Shown in pieces: positions 46,582 through 55,738 of a DNA stretch of 64,000 nucleotides. Numbering within the stretch: the first letter of the stretch is position 1; the number at the start of each line of letters is the position of its first letter. Below the pieces are notes generated by a model. It saw only the letters and a program-made list of their open reading frames with translations, did not search any database and had not been told where the DNA came from. This DNA is from Crateriforma conspicua. Lineage in GTDB: Bacteria; Planctomycetota; Planctomycetia; Pirellulales; Pirellulaceae. The position numbers and the translations under genes are program-made. Where the stretch lies: NCBI RefSeq assembly GCF_007752935.1, contig NZ_CP036319.1, positions 5,932,501-5,996,500 of the forward strand, read 5' to 3'.

Positions 46582-48185
46582 TAGTTCAGCGTCCTAGCCA
46601 ACACGTATCCGATCACCAGGGCAACGGCGAACAATGTCGCCAGAAGAGTTCCAAACAACAATGGATCCATTCCGGTGCGTTGTTTGGCGTTGCCCGAGCG
46701 TTTGCGTCCCGACTTTCCGACCGACGAATTTTCTTGTCGTGTGGCAACGGATCGACGGGCCGCTTCGGTGATCGAACGCAGATCGCTGTCCGGGCGTGAG
46801 CGGCGAACAATGCTGCTGCCCTGAGGGCGATTGCCCTTTTGTTCCAGGATCTTGCTGCCGCCGCGGTAACCGGATTCGATTTCCAAATCCAGAAAGCTGC
46901 CGTCCATCAAATCCGACGGCGCGATCTTGGGTTTGATGTCGACCAAACGCCCGCTGTCGCCGCTGCTTAGTCCGCCAGTGCTGGCCAGTTTGGACCGACT
47001 GCTGGTCAACGTATCGTCGTTCTTGTTGGTGACTGTGTCACCGGTCCCCGATGAGGAAGACCTTTTACTACCGCCGGACCTGGACGCGGAAGAACCGGCA
47101 CCGCCGTGCAACCCCGGGCCGCCACCGGCATGGACCGGTTCACCTTTGGGAATGCTTGCGGCGAACTTTTTTAGCGCTTCGGCAACGTCACCCGCCGTTT
47201 GATAGCGATACTTGGCTTCCTTTTGGATCATCTTCCAAACGATGCCTTCCAGTTCGCCGGGGCAATCGGATCGATGCTTCTTGATCGATTCGGGCATTTC
47301 CGTTTGGTGCTTGGCGATTCGCTGCGCCAACGTTCCATCGCTGAACGGCGGTCGACCGGTCAACAAAAAGTACAGCGTACAGCCTAGCCCGTAGATATCC
47401 GCACGATGATCGACGCCGTGGCTGTCCAACGCTTGTTCGGGAGCTAGGTAGTCGGCGGTTCCCAAAACGTTTTCGTTGTTGGCAACCGTCAATGACTCTT
47501 CGTCTTGTGCGGCGACCAAAGCCAGGCCCATGTCCAACAGGCGAACCCGACCGTTTGGATCCAACAACAAGTTGGCCGGTTTGACATCACGGTGAATCAC
47601 ACCGCTTTCATGCGCGTGTTCCAGACCCTCGGCGGCCTGAGCAATCAAATCCGCGGCGACCGCGAAACTGAGTGGGCCATCGCGTTTGACCAAAGCTTGC
47701 AGATCCAACCCATCGACGTATTCCATGACGATGTAGTGCACATCGCCTTCGTTATCCAAGTCATACGCCGAAACGATGTTCGGGTGGTTCAGCGATGCGA
47801 TCGCTTTGGCTTCCAATTGAAACCGAGCCAGATAAGACGAATCGTCGACGCGTTTCTTGGGCAACACCTTGATCGCACGCCGGTGCGCCATGCGAACGTG
47901 CTCGGCCAGATACACGCTGCTCATCCCGCCGGTGCCGATGTGGCCCAGCAGTTTGTATTTGCCCAGGAAGAATCCCTTGTATTTACCGGCCAGCAATTTT
48001 TCGCTGTGCCAGGACGTGATCAGGCCCTTGGTTTCCAGCACGGTGGCCAGCTTGCGCGGATCCTGGGGCAAATCACCCCCACATCGGGCGCGGACTTTCT
48101 CCAGCAGTTTGTCGAGCGCCGGTTCGTCCACCAAATGACTTTTTCGGACGAATTCGACGAAACGTTCTGACGTCAAATCAGGCAT
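46581..48185 (-). CDS. Ser/Thr protein kinase with C-terminal membrane anchor
   Basis: 534 residues. A small N-terminal helical domain of about 65 residues ([20 protein letters not shown]) precedes a Hanks-type kinase domain (about 75-340): glycine loop [24 protein letters not shown] with the catalytic lysine, [15 protein letters not shown] in place of DFG, and [14 protein letters not shown] Gly/Ser/Asp-rich linker of about 170 residues follows, then a transmembrane helix at the extreme C-terminus ([19 protein letters not shown]). It is therefore tail-anchored with no periplasmic sensor. No sigma factor gene is adjacent. It is coupled to the acyltransferase gene downstream, which suggests a link to lipid metabolism. 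Confidence 0.88.
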   Translation of the reverse strand: MPDLTSERFVEFVRKSHLVDEPALDKLLEKVRARCGGDLPQDPRKLATVLETKGLITSWHSEKLLAGKYKGFFLGKYKLLGHIGTGGMSSVYLAEHVRMAHRRAIKVLPKKRVDDSSYLARFQLEAKAIASLNHPNIVSAYDLDNEGDVHYIVMEYVDGLDLQALVKRDGPLSFAVAADLIAQAAEGLEHAHESGVIHRDVKPANLLLDPNGRVRLLDMGLALVAAQDEESLTVANNENVLGTADYLAPEQALDSHGVDHRADIYGLGCTLYFLLTGRPPFSDGTLAQRIAKHQTEMPESIKKHRSDCPGELEGIVWKMIQKEAKYRYQTAGDVAEALKKFAASIPKGEPVHAGGGPGLHGGAGSSASRSGGSKRSSSSGTGDTVTNKNDDTLTSSRSKLASTGGLSSGDSGRLVDIKPKIAPSDLMDGSFLDLEIESGYRGGSKILEQKGNRPQGSSIVRRSRPDSDLRSITEAARRSVATRQENSSVGKSGRKRSGNAKQRTGMDPLLFGTLLATLFAVALVIGYVLARTLN

Positions 48186-48585
48186 GGGTGCCTTGCTTCG
48201 ATCCCCATCATGGATATTCGGTTGGCGGGGAAGATACCACACTTTGCGATGCGTCGCTAAGTTTACGATAGCCGAACGGGTCGTCGATTACACATACCCG
48301 GTTCACAAATGTCGATCCTGTCGCACCCTGCAAGCCGGTTGCAACGGTCACGCCGGCTTGCAAAACGCCCTGTTCAGGACGTCCCCCACGGCAGCCCGCC
48401 GCCGTCCCCCACACCTTGCGGAAATGCTTCATCGCCACACTTTGCCGGCCGGTGAAATCCGCCCCAGGGATCGCGTGCCCCGGCCCCTCATGATCGGCGC
48501 CGCCAACGTCCGTTTTTGGCGATGCGAGGGATGGAATCCTGATCACGCCCCCCCCCGACTTCGATCTCCGAACCCACCTGACCCT
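48186..48585. other. Divergent intergenic region, 400 bases
   Basis: It lies between the kinase gene (minus strand) and the DUF2064 gene (plus strand) and should carry both promoters. A nine-base inverted repeat (GCAAGCCGG at 48330, CCGGCTTGC ending at 48361, 14-base loop) is the one clear structure. It has no T tract on either strand, so it is not a terminator, and may be an operator or leader hairpin. Open frames crossing the region show no protein motif. Confidence 0.45.
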
Positions 48586-49467
48586 ATGACCCGTGACAGC
48601 TTTCCTGACGACGCGCCGACATCCGACACGGTAACCCTCGGGCGAATCCGTCTGGGAATGTTTGCTAAATACTGGACGCCTGGAAACGTCAAAACGCGAC
48701 TGGCCTCCGACTTGGGCGACGATGTGGCCGCCAACGTGTACAAAACGTTTTTTGAAAATTTGTGCCACAGCCTGGGATCTCGATTCCGCCCCAGTGACCA
48801 GCAAAGCTTGGCAAATCTGTCTCGATCAATCGTGTTTTCGCCCGCGACGATGCTGGACCAGGCGATGCAGTCGATCGGCGGCCCGTGGGACTGGACGACG
48901 CAGCAAGGGGACGACTTGGGCGAACGCATGCGGCACTGGTTTTACGAGGCTGCCGATGGTTTTGATTCGGGCGACGCCGCAGACCGACCGTTCTTGCCGA
49001 AAGATGCCTCTGCCGCTGGCGGGCCGGATCAAGCACAGCCCACCGATCGTAGCGTGCCCCACGGCACACCCCCGTCCGATGCGGTGCTGGTCATCGGGTC
49101 AGATTGCCCAACGGTTTCGCATCACACCATCCGCAAGGCGATCGACCACCTGGGTCGAAACGACTTGGTCATCGGTCCGGCATCCGACGGCGGCTATTAC
49201 CTGTTGGGCATCCGCACCGAAGCACTGACACGCTGTGATTCCTTGTTTGCCAACATCCCCTGGAGCAGCGACAAGGTCCTGTCCCTGACGCTTCGAAACG
49301 CGAACCAAAACGGACTGGCGATCGGCATGTTGGAATTGAAGGACGACGTCGACACGATCGAAGATTTGAATCGGCTGCGTGATCAATTGCGGACCACCAA
49401 GCGAACGGAGTTGCATGGATTACGTCAACGCTTGGATCAGCTGTTGCCGCCGCATCCCCCCGTGTGA
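48586..49467 (+). CDS. DUF2064 (TIGR04282-type) glycosyltransferase-like protein
   Basis: 293 residues. The start of the fold is LGMFAKYWTPGNVKTRLASDLGDDVA, the nucleotide-binding part of this family, followed by AVLVIGSDCPTV and LVIGPASDGGYYLLGI, which supply the metal-binding aspartates. This family is related to nucleotidyl and glycosyl transferases and includes members proposed to act in arsenosugar synthesis; the actual reaction here is not known. An insert of about 35 residues (near 120-160) is rich in Ala, Asp and Pro. ATG 48586 is the first good start; the frame extends upstream without motif. Confidence 0.82.
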   Translation: MTRDSFPDDAPTSDTVTLGRIRLGMFAKYWTPGNVKTRLASDLGDDVAANVYKTFFENLCHSLGSRFRPSDQQSLANLSRSIVFSPATMLDQAMQSIGGPWDWTTQQGDDLGERMRHWFYEAADGFDSGDAADRPFLPKDASAAGGPDQAQPTDRSVPHGTPPSDAVLVIGSDCPTVSHHTIRKAIDHLGRNDLVIGPASDGGYYLLGIRTEALTRCDSLFANIPWSSDKVLSLTLRNANQNGLAIGMLELKDDVDTIEDLNRLRDQLRTTKRTELHGLRQRLDQLLPPHPPV

Positions 49468-49620
49468 TCCCCGCTTTTATTTTGTGGCTGGACAGTCGTT
49501 TGCATGGCGTCAGGTCCCGCGGTTGATTCCCCCGGATGATCACGTCATTGAAACTGGCCGCCGCCCCGTCCGCGGAAGAATCTTTTTGTTTTGCTACTTC
49601 ATCGATCGAGCCCTTTTGCC

Positions 49621-50775
49621 GTGAACGATTCGAACCATCGACAGCTTCTTTCGCCACATCATCTGATCATCGGCGGCGGTGTGATCGGGCTTTCGGTCGC
49701 ATGGGAATTGGCAAACCGCGGGCTAAGGGTGTCCGTGTTAGATCAAGGTGCGATCGGCCAGGGGACGTCTTGGGCCGCAGGCGGAATTCTTCCGCCCAAT
49801 CAGTTCGACACTGCCGTCGACCCGCTGGACCGCTTGCGGGGGTTCAGTCACCGTCGCATCGCACCGTGGTGCGATCGGTTGCAAAAGGTCACCGGCATTG
49901 ACTGTGGGTACCGTCGGTGTGGAGGCTACTACTTGGCCGACACCGCTGGCGAAAAAGCGGCGATGATCGGCACGGCCGATTACTGGCAAGAAATGCAGAT
50001 CGAATGCCGGCGGATCACCCCTGACGAATTGTCCATGCGGCAACCGGCACTGTCCGACTGGTGCACACGACATCCCGATGCCGGCGTCTGGTTCGCGCCT
50101 GGGGAGGAACAGATTCGTCCGCCCCGATTGTTGAAGGCGCTGCGATCAGCCTGTGAATCGTCTGGTGTCGAACTGCGAGAGTTCTGTGCGGTCGACCAAA
50201 TCGATCCGGAAACGGGCAAGGTGCACCTGGCCGACGATGAAACCATCACGGCCGACAAAGTGATCGTCTGCAACGGCGCCTGGGCCGGGCGCTTGCTGCC
50301 GGACCATCGACTGCGCAACAGCGTCGTGCCGGTCCGCGGACAAATTGTGCTGATGCGAACGCGACAGCCGTTGTTAAGTTCCGTCGTCAACATCGGGCAT
50401 CGCTATCTGCTATGTCGCGACGACGGACGAACGCTGGTCGGATCATGCGAAGAAGAAGTGGGATTTGATCTGTCGACCACCGATCGGGCGATCGATCAAT
50501 TGACACAGTTTGCGTATAACCTGTGCCCTCCGCTGCAGAACGCACAGATCGAACGAACTTGGTCGGGGCTGCGTCCGCTTACCTTTGACGGCTTCCCAAT
50601 GATCGGTCCCTTGCCGGGATCGAAACACGTTCTGGTTGCGACGGGGCATTTTCGCAGCGGGATCCATTTGGCTTTCGGTACCGCCGAGTTGGTCGCCGAC
50701 ATTGTCCAGTCCAAGACGCCAATGTTGGATGTGGCCGACTTTCGGGTCGGCAAACAGTTGGCCAACACGGTTTAA
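49621..50775 (+). CDS. FAD-dependent amino-acid oxidase (glycine oxidase ThiO/DadA-like)
   Basis: 384 residues. The N-terminus LIIGGGVIGLSVAWELANRG is the FAD-binding Rossmann motif of the DAO family. Other family features are AAGGILPP after the first helix, CNGAWAGRLLPD, PVRGQIVLMRT, and at the C-terminus TWSGLRPLTFDGFPMIGPLP with GHFRSGIHLA. Glycine oxidase makes the imine used for the thiazole of thiamine, while DadA deaminates D-amino acids; the length fits ThiO better, but no thiamine gene is nearby. GTG 49621 is chosen over a TTG ten codons upstream; neither has a strong ribosome binding site. Confidence 0.82.
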   Translation: MNDSNHRQLLSPHHLIIGGGVIGLSVAWELANRGLRVSVLDQGAIGQGTSWAAGGILPPNQFDTAVDPLDRLRGFSHRRIAPWCDRLQKVTGIDCGYRRCGGYYLADTAGEKAAMIGTADYWQEMQIECRRITPDELSMRQPALSDWCTRHPDAGVWFAPGEEQIRPPRLLKALRSACESSGVELREFCAVDQIDPETGKVHLADDETITADKVIVCNGAWAGRLLPDHRLRNSVVPVRGQIVLMRTRQPLLSSVVNIGHRYLLCRDDGRTLVGSCEEEVGFDLSTTDRAIDQLTQFAYNLCPPLQNAQIERTWSGLRPLTFDGFPMIGPLPGSKHVLVATGHFRSGIHLAFGTAELVADIVQSKTPMLDVADFRVGKQLANTV

Positions 50776-50815
50776 TCCCCCTACCCATCACACGCTTCTA
50801 GGTATCCACCCACTG

Positions 50816-51514
50816 ATGACCGAAATTGATCCGATCGATGATGAATCCATGACACTGGATCCACCGGGAACGATTGTCGTCTTGGGTGCGGGACCGACCG
50901 GGATCGAAGCGGCGTTGTATGGACGCTTCCTGGGCTACGATGTCACCCTGGGCGATTCCCATGGGATTGCCGGTCTTTGGCGATCGTCCATCGATGACGA
51001 ACTTCCCGTTGCACCGGAGCAATGTCTGTCACCGTTGGCCAAATCGGCGCTACGTGCCCAAAGGTCGGAAGAATTGGACATCACGTTGCCGACCACCGCG
51101 TCGGCATGGATCGATGATTTTTTGACCGCGCTGACCGAAACCGATCTGTTGCGTGACCGGCTGGTGATCTCGGCCGTCGAATCGATCGATCAGGTTCCCG
51201 TGGAACCCGATCCGGAGGAAGAACCCGTCTCCGAAGATTTAGAAATCGTTGACGCCGATCAGTTGCCCCCGGATTTCCTGGTGACGTTCGCCGACGGCAC
51301 GACCACGAAATGCGAAGCGGTGATCGTGACCCCAGACGCGGGGGAACTGCCGGTGACGTTTGCGTTGCCCACCGAGTATTGGTTTGCGATTGATCCAGAC
51401 GACCAGGCGTCCGCCGGTGATGCCTTATTGGCCCAGCGGCGACGCATCGTTCAGATTTATGCGATTCTTGCCGGACGTGGTGACCTGGATTTGTACCGCC
51501 CCGTGCGACTGTGA
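50816..51514 (+). CDS. Short Rossmann-fold protein, unknown function
   Basis: 232 residues. After an acidic N-terminus, TIVVLGAGPTGIEAALYGRFLGYDV is a clear dinucleotide-binding motif of the FAD/NAD-dependent oxidoreductase type, and GDSHGIAGLWRSS follows. The middle is acidic (VEPDPEEEPVSEDLE), and ECEAVIVTPDAG-like sequence near 165 resembles the second half of a pyridine-nucleotide oxidoreductase. The usual catalytic and interface parts are missing, so it is shorter than a complete enzyme of that class. It begins 41 bases after the FAD oxidase, likely in one operon, and is followed by a strong terminator. Confidence 0.7.
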   Translation: MTEIDPIDDESMTLDPPGTIVVLGAGPTGIEAALYGRFLGYDVTLGDSHGIAGLWRSSIDDELPVAPEQCLSPLAKSALRAQRSEELDITLPTTASAWIDDFLTALTETDLLRDRLVISAVESIDQVPVEPDPEEEPVSEDLEIVDADQLPPDFLVTFADGTTTKCEAVIVTPDAGELPVTFALPTEYWFAIDPDDQASAGDALLAQRRRIVQIYAILAGRGDLDLYRPVRL

Positions 51515-51583
51515 CCATGCCCAATGCCCTCGGCAGGTTCGGGTCCTATCGATTGCGACCAATGTACCGATGATGACGCCGCC

Positions 51584-51623
51584 AAACGGCTGACGCTCCT
51601 GCAGCGTCAGCCGTTTCTTTTTT
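51584..51623 (+). terminator. Rho-independent terminator after the oxidase operon
   Basis: A perfect 14-base stem (AAACGGCTGACGCT paired with AGCGTCAGCCGTTT) with a five-base loop is followed by C and six T residues. It ends transcription from the FAD oxidase/Rossmann operon and isolates the flagellar cluster that starts at 51717. Confidence 0.93.
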
Positions 51624-51716
51624 GCAACCGCCGTCGTGTGCGTGCGTCGTGTCCTAGCTTTTACTGCACGAATCCGCGAACCAAGATTCCGCATCGGGGC
51701 AGGGGGACCTTTCCAA

Positions 51717-51944
51717 ATGATCAAGCTGACGCGATTGGACGGCGAAGCATTCGTCTTGAATGCCGAACTGATCCGCTACGTCGAAACCCGGCCCGATACG
51801 TTCATCACGTTGATCAATGGCGAACGATTGGTGGTCAACGAGACGATGGACGAAGTCATCGACCGGGCCGTGCACTACCAACAGCAAAAACATTTTTGGA
51901 AGCCGGCCGTCGCGCCCACGCCGATGCCATCGCCAACGCACTAG
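51717..51944 (+). CDS. flbD: FlbD-family flagellar protein
   Basis: 75 residues. MIKLTRLDGEAFVLNAELIRYVETRPDTFITLINGERLVV is the typical sequence of small FlbD proteins, which lie at the head of flagellar operons. The C-terminal 25 residues (KPAVAPTPMPSPTH) are a proline-rich extension beyond the family core. A purine-rich AGGGGGA lies ten bases upstream of the ATG. Its exact role in flagellar assembly is not settled. It precedes motA by 136 bases on the same strand. Confidence 0.9.
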   Translation: MIKLTRLDGEAFVLNAELIRYVETRPDTFITLINGERLVVNETMDEVIDRAVHYQQQKHFWKPAVAPTPMPSPTH

Positions 51945-52080
51945 GCCTTGGGTTCCAAACAGCCGACATGGCTTGAGGCCACCAACCGATACCGCCGGCG
52001 ACGATGCCGGACGCTTTTTGCGAAGCCCGAACCACCGTTTCCATTCAAGATCCCTTCACTAACGCACTGCGACACAAACC

Positions 52081-52842
52081 ATGGACATAGCCAGCCTGAT
52101 TGGCCTGTTGCTTGCAATCGGCCTGATCATCGGTTCGATGTTATTGGGGACCGCACCGTTGTCGGCCTTTTGCGACATTCCTTCGGTGATGGTCGTGGTC
52201 GGCGGTGCGATCGCCGCCGCGCTGATCTGCTTCCCATTGGGCAGCATGCTGAAATCGCCGATGATCGCGTTGAAAGTCTTGCTGAATAAGGGCGAAGACC
52301 GCCGGACGCTGATCGAACAAATCGTCAAGCTGGCTGAAACGGCGCGTCGTGATGGCTTGCTGGCTTTAGAGTCGCAGATTGCCGAAATCGATCACCCGTT
52401 GGTGAAGACCGGCATTCAGATGGCGGTCGATGGCAGCACACCTGAAGTTGTTCAAGAAGTCTTGCGGACCGAAGTCGAAGCGATGCAAACACGCCATCGC
52501 GAAGGCAAGAGCATCATGGACCAGTTAGGCCGATTCGCACCGGCGTACGGGATGATCGGAACGTTGATGGGGCTGATCATGATGCTTCAAGACATGAGTG
52601 ATCCGTCGGGTATCGGTGCCGGGATGGCGGTGGCACTGATCACGACGCTGTATGGGGCGATCGTCGCCAACGTCTTCTTCAGTCCGTTCGCGGAAAAGCT
52701 GGGACTGATCAGTCGAAACGAGATGGTCACGATGGAGATCGCGATCCGCGGTGTGATGGCGATTCAAAGTGGCGAAAGCCCGCGTGCGATCGACCAAAAA
52801 CTGCAAACTTTCCTTCCGGCCAAAGAACGCACCCTGGAGTAA
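52081..52842 (+). CDS. motA: Flagellar motor stator protein MotA
   Basis: 253 residues with four transmembrane helices (about 3-25, 33-55, 150-170, 180-202) and the large cytoplasmic loop between helices 2 and 3 (EVVQEVLRTEVEAMQTRHREG). The proton or sodium channel part is FAPAYGMIGTLMGLIMMLQDM, and GMAVALITTLYGAIVANVFFSPFAEKL forms the fourth helix. It sits in the inner membrane and drives flagellar rotation with MotB, whose gene starts three bases later. Confidence 0.96.
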   Translation: MDIASLIGLLLAIGLIIGSMLLGTAPLSAFCDIPSVMVVVGGAIAAALICFPLGSMLKSPMIALKVLLNKGEDRRTLIEQIVKLAETARRDGLLALESQIAEIDHPLVKTGIQMAVDGSTPEVVQEVLRTEVEAMQTRHREGKSIMDQLGRFAPAYGMIGTLMGLIMMLQDMSDPSGIGAGMAVALITTLYGAIVANVFFSPFAEKLGLISRNEMVTMEIAIRGVMAIQSGESPRAIDQKLQTFLPAKERTLE

Positions 52843-52845
52843 TCC

Positions 52846-53622
52846 ATGAACGAAGAACCGGAAGAAATGGGCATCCCAGAGTGGGTGGTGACCTTCGGCG
52901 ACATGATGAGTCTGTTGCTGACGTTCTTCATCATGCTGGTGTCTCTTAGCGAAATCAAAGAAGAAGAAACCTATCAGGCGTTGGTCGATTCGATGCAGCG
53001 TTCGTTTGGCTATCAACGTACGATCGAAGCATTGACGCCTGGTGAATCAAAACCACGGGAATCGAACTTTTCCGTCCTGTCGACAGTCGGTCGTGCCAAG
53101 AACAAAAACACCGCTAAAGGTGGCGTTCCACAAAAGGCACCGACCGGTGAAGACCCACACGTTCGAATCGTGCGGCCCGGCCAAATGACCGCGGTCGGTT
53201 CGGTGATCTTTTTCCCGATGGGGTCCGATGAACTGGACAAGACGGCGCAGCGGATCTTGAAGGAAGCCGCCGCACAACTGCGTGGCAAACCACAAAAGAT
53301 CGAAGTCCGTGGGCACACGTCATCCGAATTCGCCGCACGTACACGTGGTACGGGCAAGGCAATGGAACTGGGTTTCAAGCGGGCCAACGCGGTCCGCCGG
53401 TACCTGATCGAACAAGAAGGCATCGAAGCCGAACGGTTTCGGATCGCCACCGCCGGGGGCACCGAACCGATGCACAACAGCGCCGGTAATGCGGCCACGT
53501 CGCGCAATCCGCGGGTGGAAGTCTTTCTGTTGGACGAAACCGTGGACGACCTTCACGGGACCGAGGAAGAGCGACGCAGCGGCCGCAACGAATATTCCAC
53601 TTCTAACTCGGAGTCGATCTGA
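52846..53622 (+). CDS. motB: Flagellar motor stator protein MotB
   Basis: 258 residues. PEWVVTFGDMMSLLLTFFIM is the single transmembrane helix with the essential ion-binding D19, followed by a plug/linker region and an OmpA-like peptidoglycan-binding domain (about 110-235; GSVIFFPMGSDELDKTAQRI, IEVRGHTSSEF, RANAVRRYLIEQEGIEAERF, RNPRVEVFLL). It anchors the stator to peptidoglycan. The gene lies three bases after motA and its stop overlaps the fliL start by one base (TGATG), so the three are translated in series. Confidence 0.96.
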   Translation: MNEEPEEMGIPEWVVTFGDMMSLLLTFFIMLVSLSEIKEEETYQALVDSMQRSFGYQRTIEALTPGESKPRESNFSVLSTVGRAKNKNTAKGGVPQKAPTGEDPHVRIVRPGQMTAVGSVIFFPMGSDELDKTAQRILKEAAAQLRGKPQKIEVRGHTSSEFAARTRGTGKAMELGFKRANAVRRYLIEQEGIEAERFRIATAGGTEPMHNSAGNAATSRNPRVEVFLLDETVDDLHGTEEERRSGRNEYSTSNSESI

Positions 53623-54176
53623 TGGCAGACACCGACGAAACCAAAGCAGACGAAGTCAACGAAGCTCCGCAGAAGCCGCGTAGCAACATCGGACTGATCG
53701 TGGCCTTTGTCGCCATGGTCGTCCTGGTGGAAACGGGCATGTTCTTTTTCCTGGTTCCCAGTGCCGATGAAGTCAGCGCTTTGGCCGAACAAAGCCTGAT
53801 CGAATCCGTCCAGGAGGGTCAGGAAGAAACCGTGAAACAGGAATACGATGAGAACCAAAGCATCGAATTCAATCTGGGCGATTTCGGTGAAACCTTCAGC
53901 CCCATCGACACCGAGCGGATGTATACGGTCGAAATCACGCTGTTCGGTCTGATTCGCAAGAAGAATCTGGAAAAGATGGAAAAGGAATTCGAATCCAAAC
54001 AGGGGCGTCTGCGGCACGCGATCCGAATGAAAATCCGCAACAGCGAGCTGACGGAACTGAAAGACAACCAACTGGCCTTGCTCCAACGACGAATTTTGAC
54101 GACATGTAACCACTTGTTGGATGAAGACCTGTTACTGGGAGTCGGATTCCACAACTACCAGCTGCGTGAACAGTAG
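53622..54176 (+). CDS. fliL: Flagellar basal-body-associated protein FliL
   Basis: 184 residues. A short cytoplasmic start is followed by one transmembrane helix (NIGLIVAFVAMVVLVETGMFFFLV, about 23-46) and a periplasmic domain with the FliL pattern: FNLGDFGETFSPIDTERMYTVEITLFGLI, then MKIRNSELTELKDNQLALLQRRILTTCNHLL. FliL surrounds the stator at the basal body. It overlaps motB by one base. The next gene is fliN after a 163-base gap, where fliM would normally be. Confidence 0.88.
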   Translation: MADTDETKADEVNEAPQKPRSNIGLIVAFVAMVVLVETGMFFFLVPSADEVSALAEQSLIESVQEGQEETVKQEYDENQSIEFNLGDFGETFSPIDTERMYTVEITLFGLIRKKNLEKMEKEFESKQGRLRHAIRMKIRNSELTELKDNQLALLQRRILTTCNHLLDEDLLLGVGFHNYQLREQ

Positions 54177-54339
54177 TTCGGAACGTCGCCACCACGCGAC
54201 GCCGGGGCTGTGCCGACGGCCGGACGTCGATGCGTGAAACTCGGCGGTCGGATTGCGGCTGCCCGCCCAACCCAAGGGCCCCGGTTGATCGTGACAGGGA
54301 CGGATCAACACCACCGCGGCACCATGCAAGGACGACATC

Positions 54340-54855
54340 GTGTCTGAAAACGCCGGTCAACCCAAACCCGACGACGCGTCCGCCGCCGATGCGTCGGCTG
54401 CGACCGATGCCGCCGTCGACCCGATCACCGATGCCCCGACACCGGACGCCGCCGATGGCTCCGGCGCCGCGGACAACCTCAGTACGGACGACATCGAACG
54501 ACTCTTGGCCGAAGCGTCCGGTGGTTTGGATCAAGCGGTCAATCATCCTGTATCGGCCGACGCCGAACCGGCACCGTTTCAACTGGACCCACTGCAGGAC
54601 AGCCCGGGCGAACTGGATCGGCAAAGCGTCGACCTGTTGGGTGACGTGGAACTCGACCTGCGGATCGAACTTGGACGCACCCAAATGCGTTTGGACGAAG
54701 TCCTGCAATTACGCAGCGGCAGCGTCGTCGCCTTGGACAAACTGGCCGGCGACCCGGTCGACGTGTTCGTTAACGGACGCTTGATCGCCCGCGGCGAAGT
54801 CTTGGTGATGAACGACAACTTTTGTGTTCGTGTCACCGAATTGGTCGGAGTCTGA
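54340..54855 (+). CDS. fliN: Flagellar motor switch protein FliN
   Basis: 171 residues, GTG start with AAGGA upstream. The first 95 residues are low-complexity Ala/Asp/Pro. The C-terminal 75 are the SpoA/FliN domain: [70 protein letters not shown]. FliN forms the lower ring of the flagellar C-ring and binds the export machinery. Usually it follows fliM, which is absent here. Confidence 0.95.
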   Translation: MSENAGQPKPDDASAADASAATDAAVDPITDAPTPDAADGSGAADNLSTDDIERLLAEASGGLDQAVNHPVSADAEPAPFQLDPLQDSPGELDRQSVDLLGDVELDLRIELGRTQMRLDEVLQLRSGSVVALDKLAGDPVDVFVNGRLIARGEVLVMNDNFCVRVTELVGV

Positions 54856-54896
54856 CCAACGGGCTATCTTTTGGGGAAATGGAAGGATCTTTCGCC

Positions 54897-55709
54897 ATGA
54901 CGCAACCGACACAGCCCACCGAGCGTTCTCGTTGTCGTGGCGTCGCCCCCGTGATCGCCGCAGCCATCGCATGCTTTGGCTTGTCGGTCGCCGCACCTCA
55001 GATGGCTCAGGCGCAATCACATTATGCCGTCCATGATCAATCGGTCGTCCATGATCAAGGTACGTCAGTGACCGCGAAACGGAGGATGCAAATCCCGTCG
55101 GACGATGGGCTGGAGTTTGATTCAACATCGCTCAGCGAACCGGAATCCGACACACGCATCGTGGCCCGGTCTGGCGGTTTTCCGGCACTGCGTCAAGACG
55201 CGGACTCGTCCCCGTCCTTTGGCGAACCCAATGAAAAAACGACGGCATCAATCCCCGCACCGCTGATCACCACCGGCACCAGTTTGGTGATCGTGTTGGG
55301 GCTGTTTGCCGGGTTTGTTTGGTTCACCCGACGTTTCGGTGCGTCATCACGTGGCGGCGGCGAATTGCCACAACAAGTCCTGACCCCGCTGGGCAGCACC
55401 GCAATCGATGCCCGTCATCGTATCTGTCTGGTGCGTTGTGGTTCGAAGGTGCTGGTGTTATCCCAAAGCAGTGCCGGCCTCAGCCCCCTGGCGGAAATCA
55501 CCGATCCCGATGAAGTCCGCATGTTGTGCGCCGCATGCACCGGAAATTCCAAGAACGAATTCATGCAAACGCTACAGTCGTTTGAAACCCAGCCGCTTGC
55601 ACAGGGATTCGCCGGAGGCCCACACGAAGTGCCCGGCGGAATGTCGCCGGCCAACGTTCAAGCCGCTTCGGCAACGCAATCTCGCGGCCGGCTGTTTGCC
55701 ACCGCTTGA
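54897..55709 (+). CDS. fliO: Flagellar biosynthesis protein FliO
   Basis: 270 residues. ATG 54897 has AAGGA nine bases upstream and starts a signal-peptide-like segment (about 15-42, ending in AQA/QSH). A periplasmic stretch of about 85 residues is followed by a transmembrane helix ([21 protein letters not shown], about 122-142) and a cytoplasmic FliO domain ([25 protein letters not shown], then [10 protein letters not shown]). FliO helps assemble FliP in the type III export gate. The periplasmic part is long compared with the usual FliO. It closes this flagellar cluster; fliP, fliQ and fliR do not follow. Confidence 0.85.
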   Translation: MTQPTQPTERSRCRGVAPVIAAAIACFGLSVAAPQMAQAQSHYAVHDQSVVHDQGTSVTAKRRMQIPSDDGLEFDSTSLSEPESDTRIVARSGGFPALRQDADSSPSFGEPNEKTTASIPAPLITTGTSLVIVLGLFAGFVWFTRRFGASSRGGGELPQQVLTPLGSTAIDARHRICLVRCGSKVLVLSQSSAGLSPLAEITDPDEVRMLCAACTGNSKNEFMQTLQSFETQPLAQGFAGGPHEVPGGMSPANVQAASATQSRGRLFATA

Positions 55710-55738
55710 TCGCAGGTGGCCGGCGTGATCAAGGCACG

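Noticed and set aside
48330-48361. Nine-base inverted repeat taken as a terminator
   Set aside because: It lies between divergent genes and has no T tract on either strand, so it does not fit a terminator.
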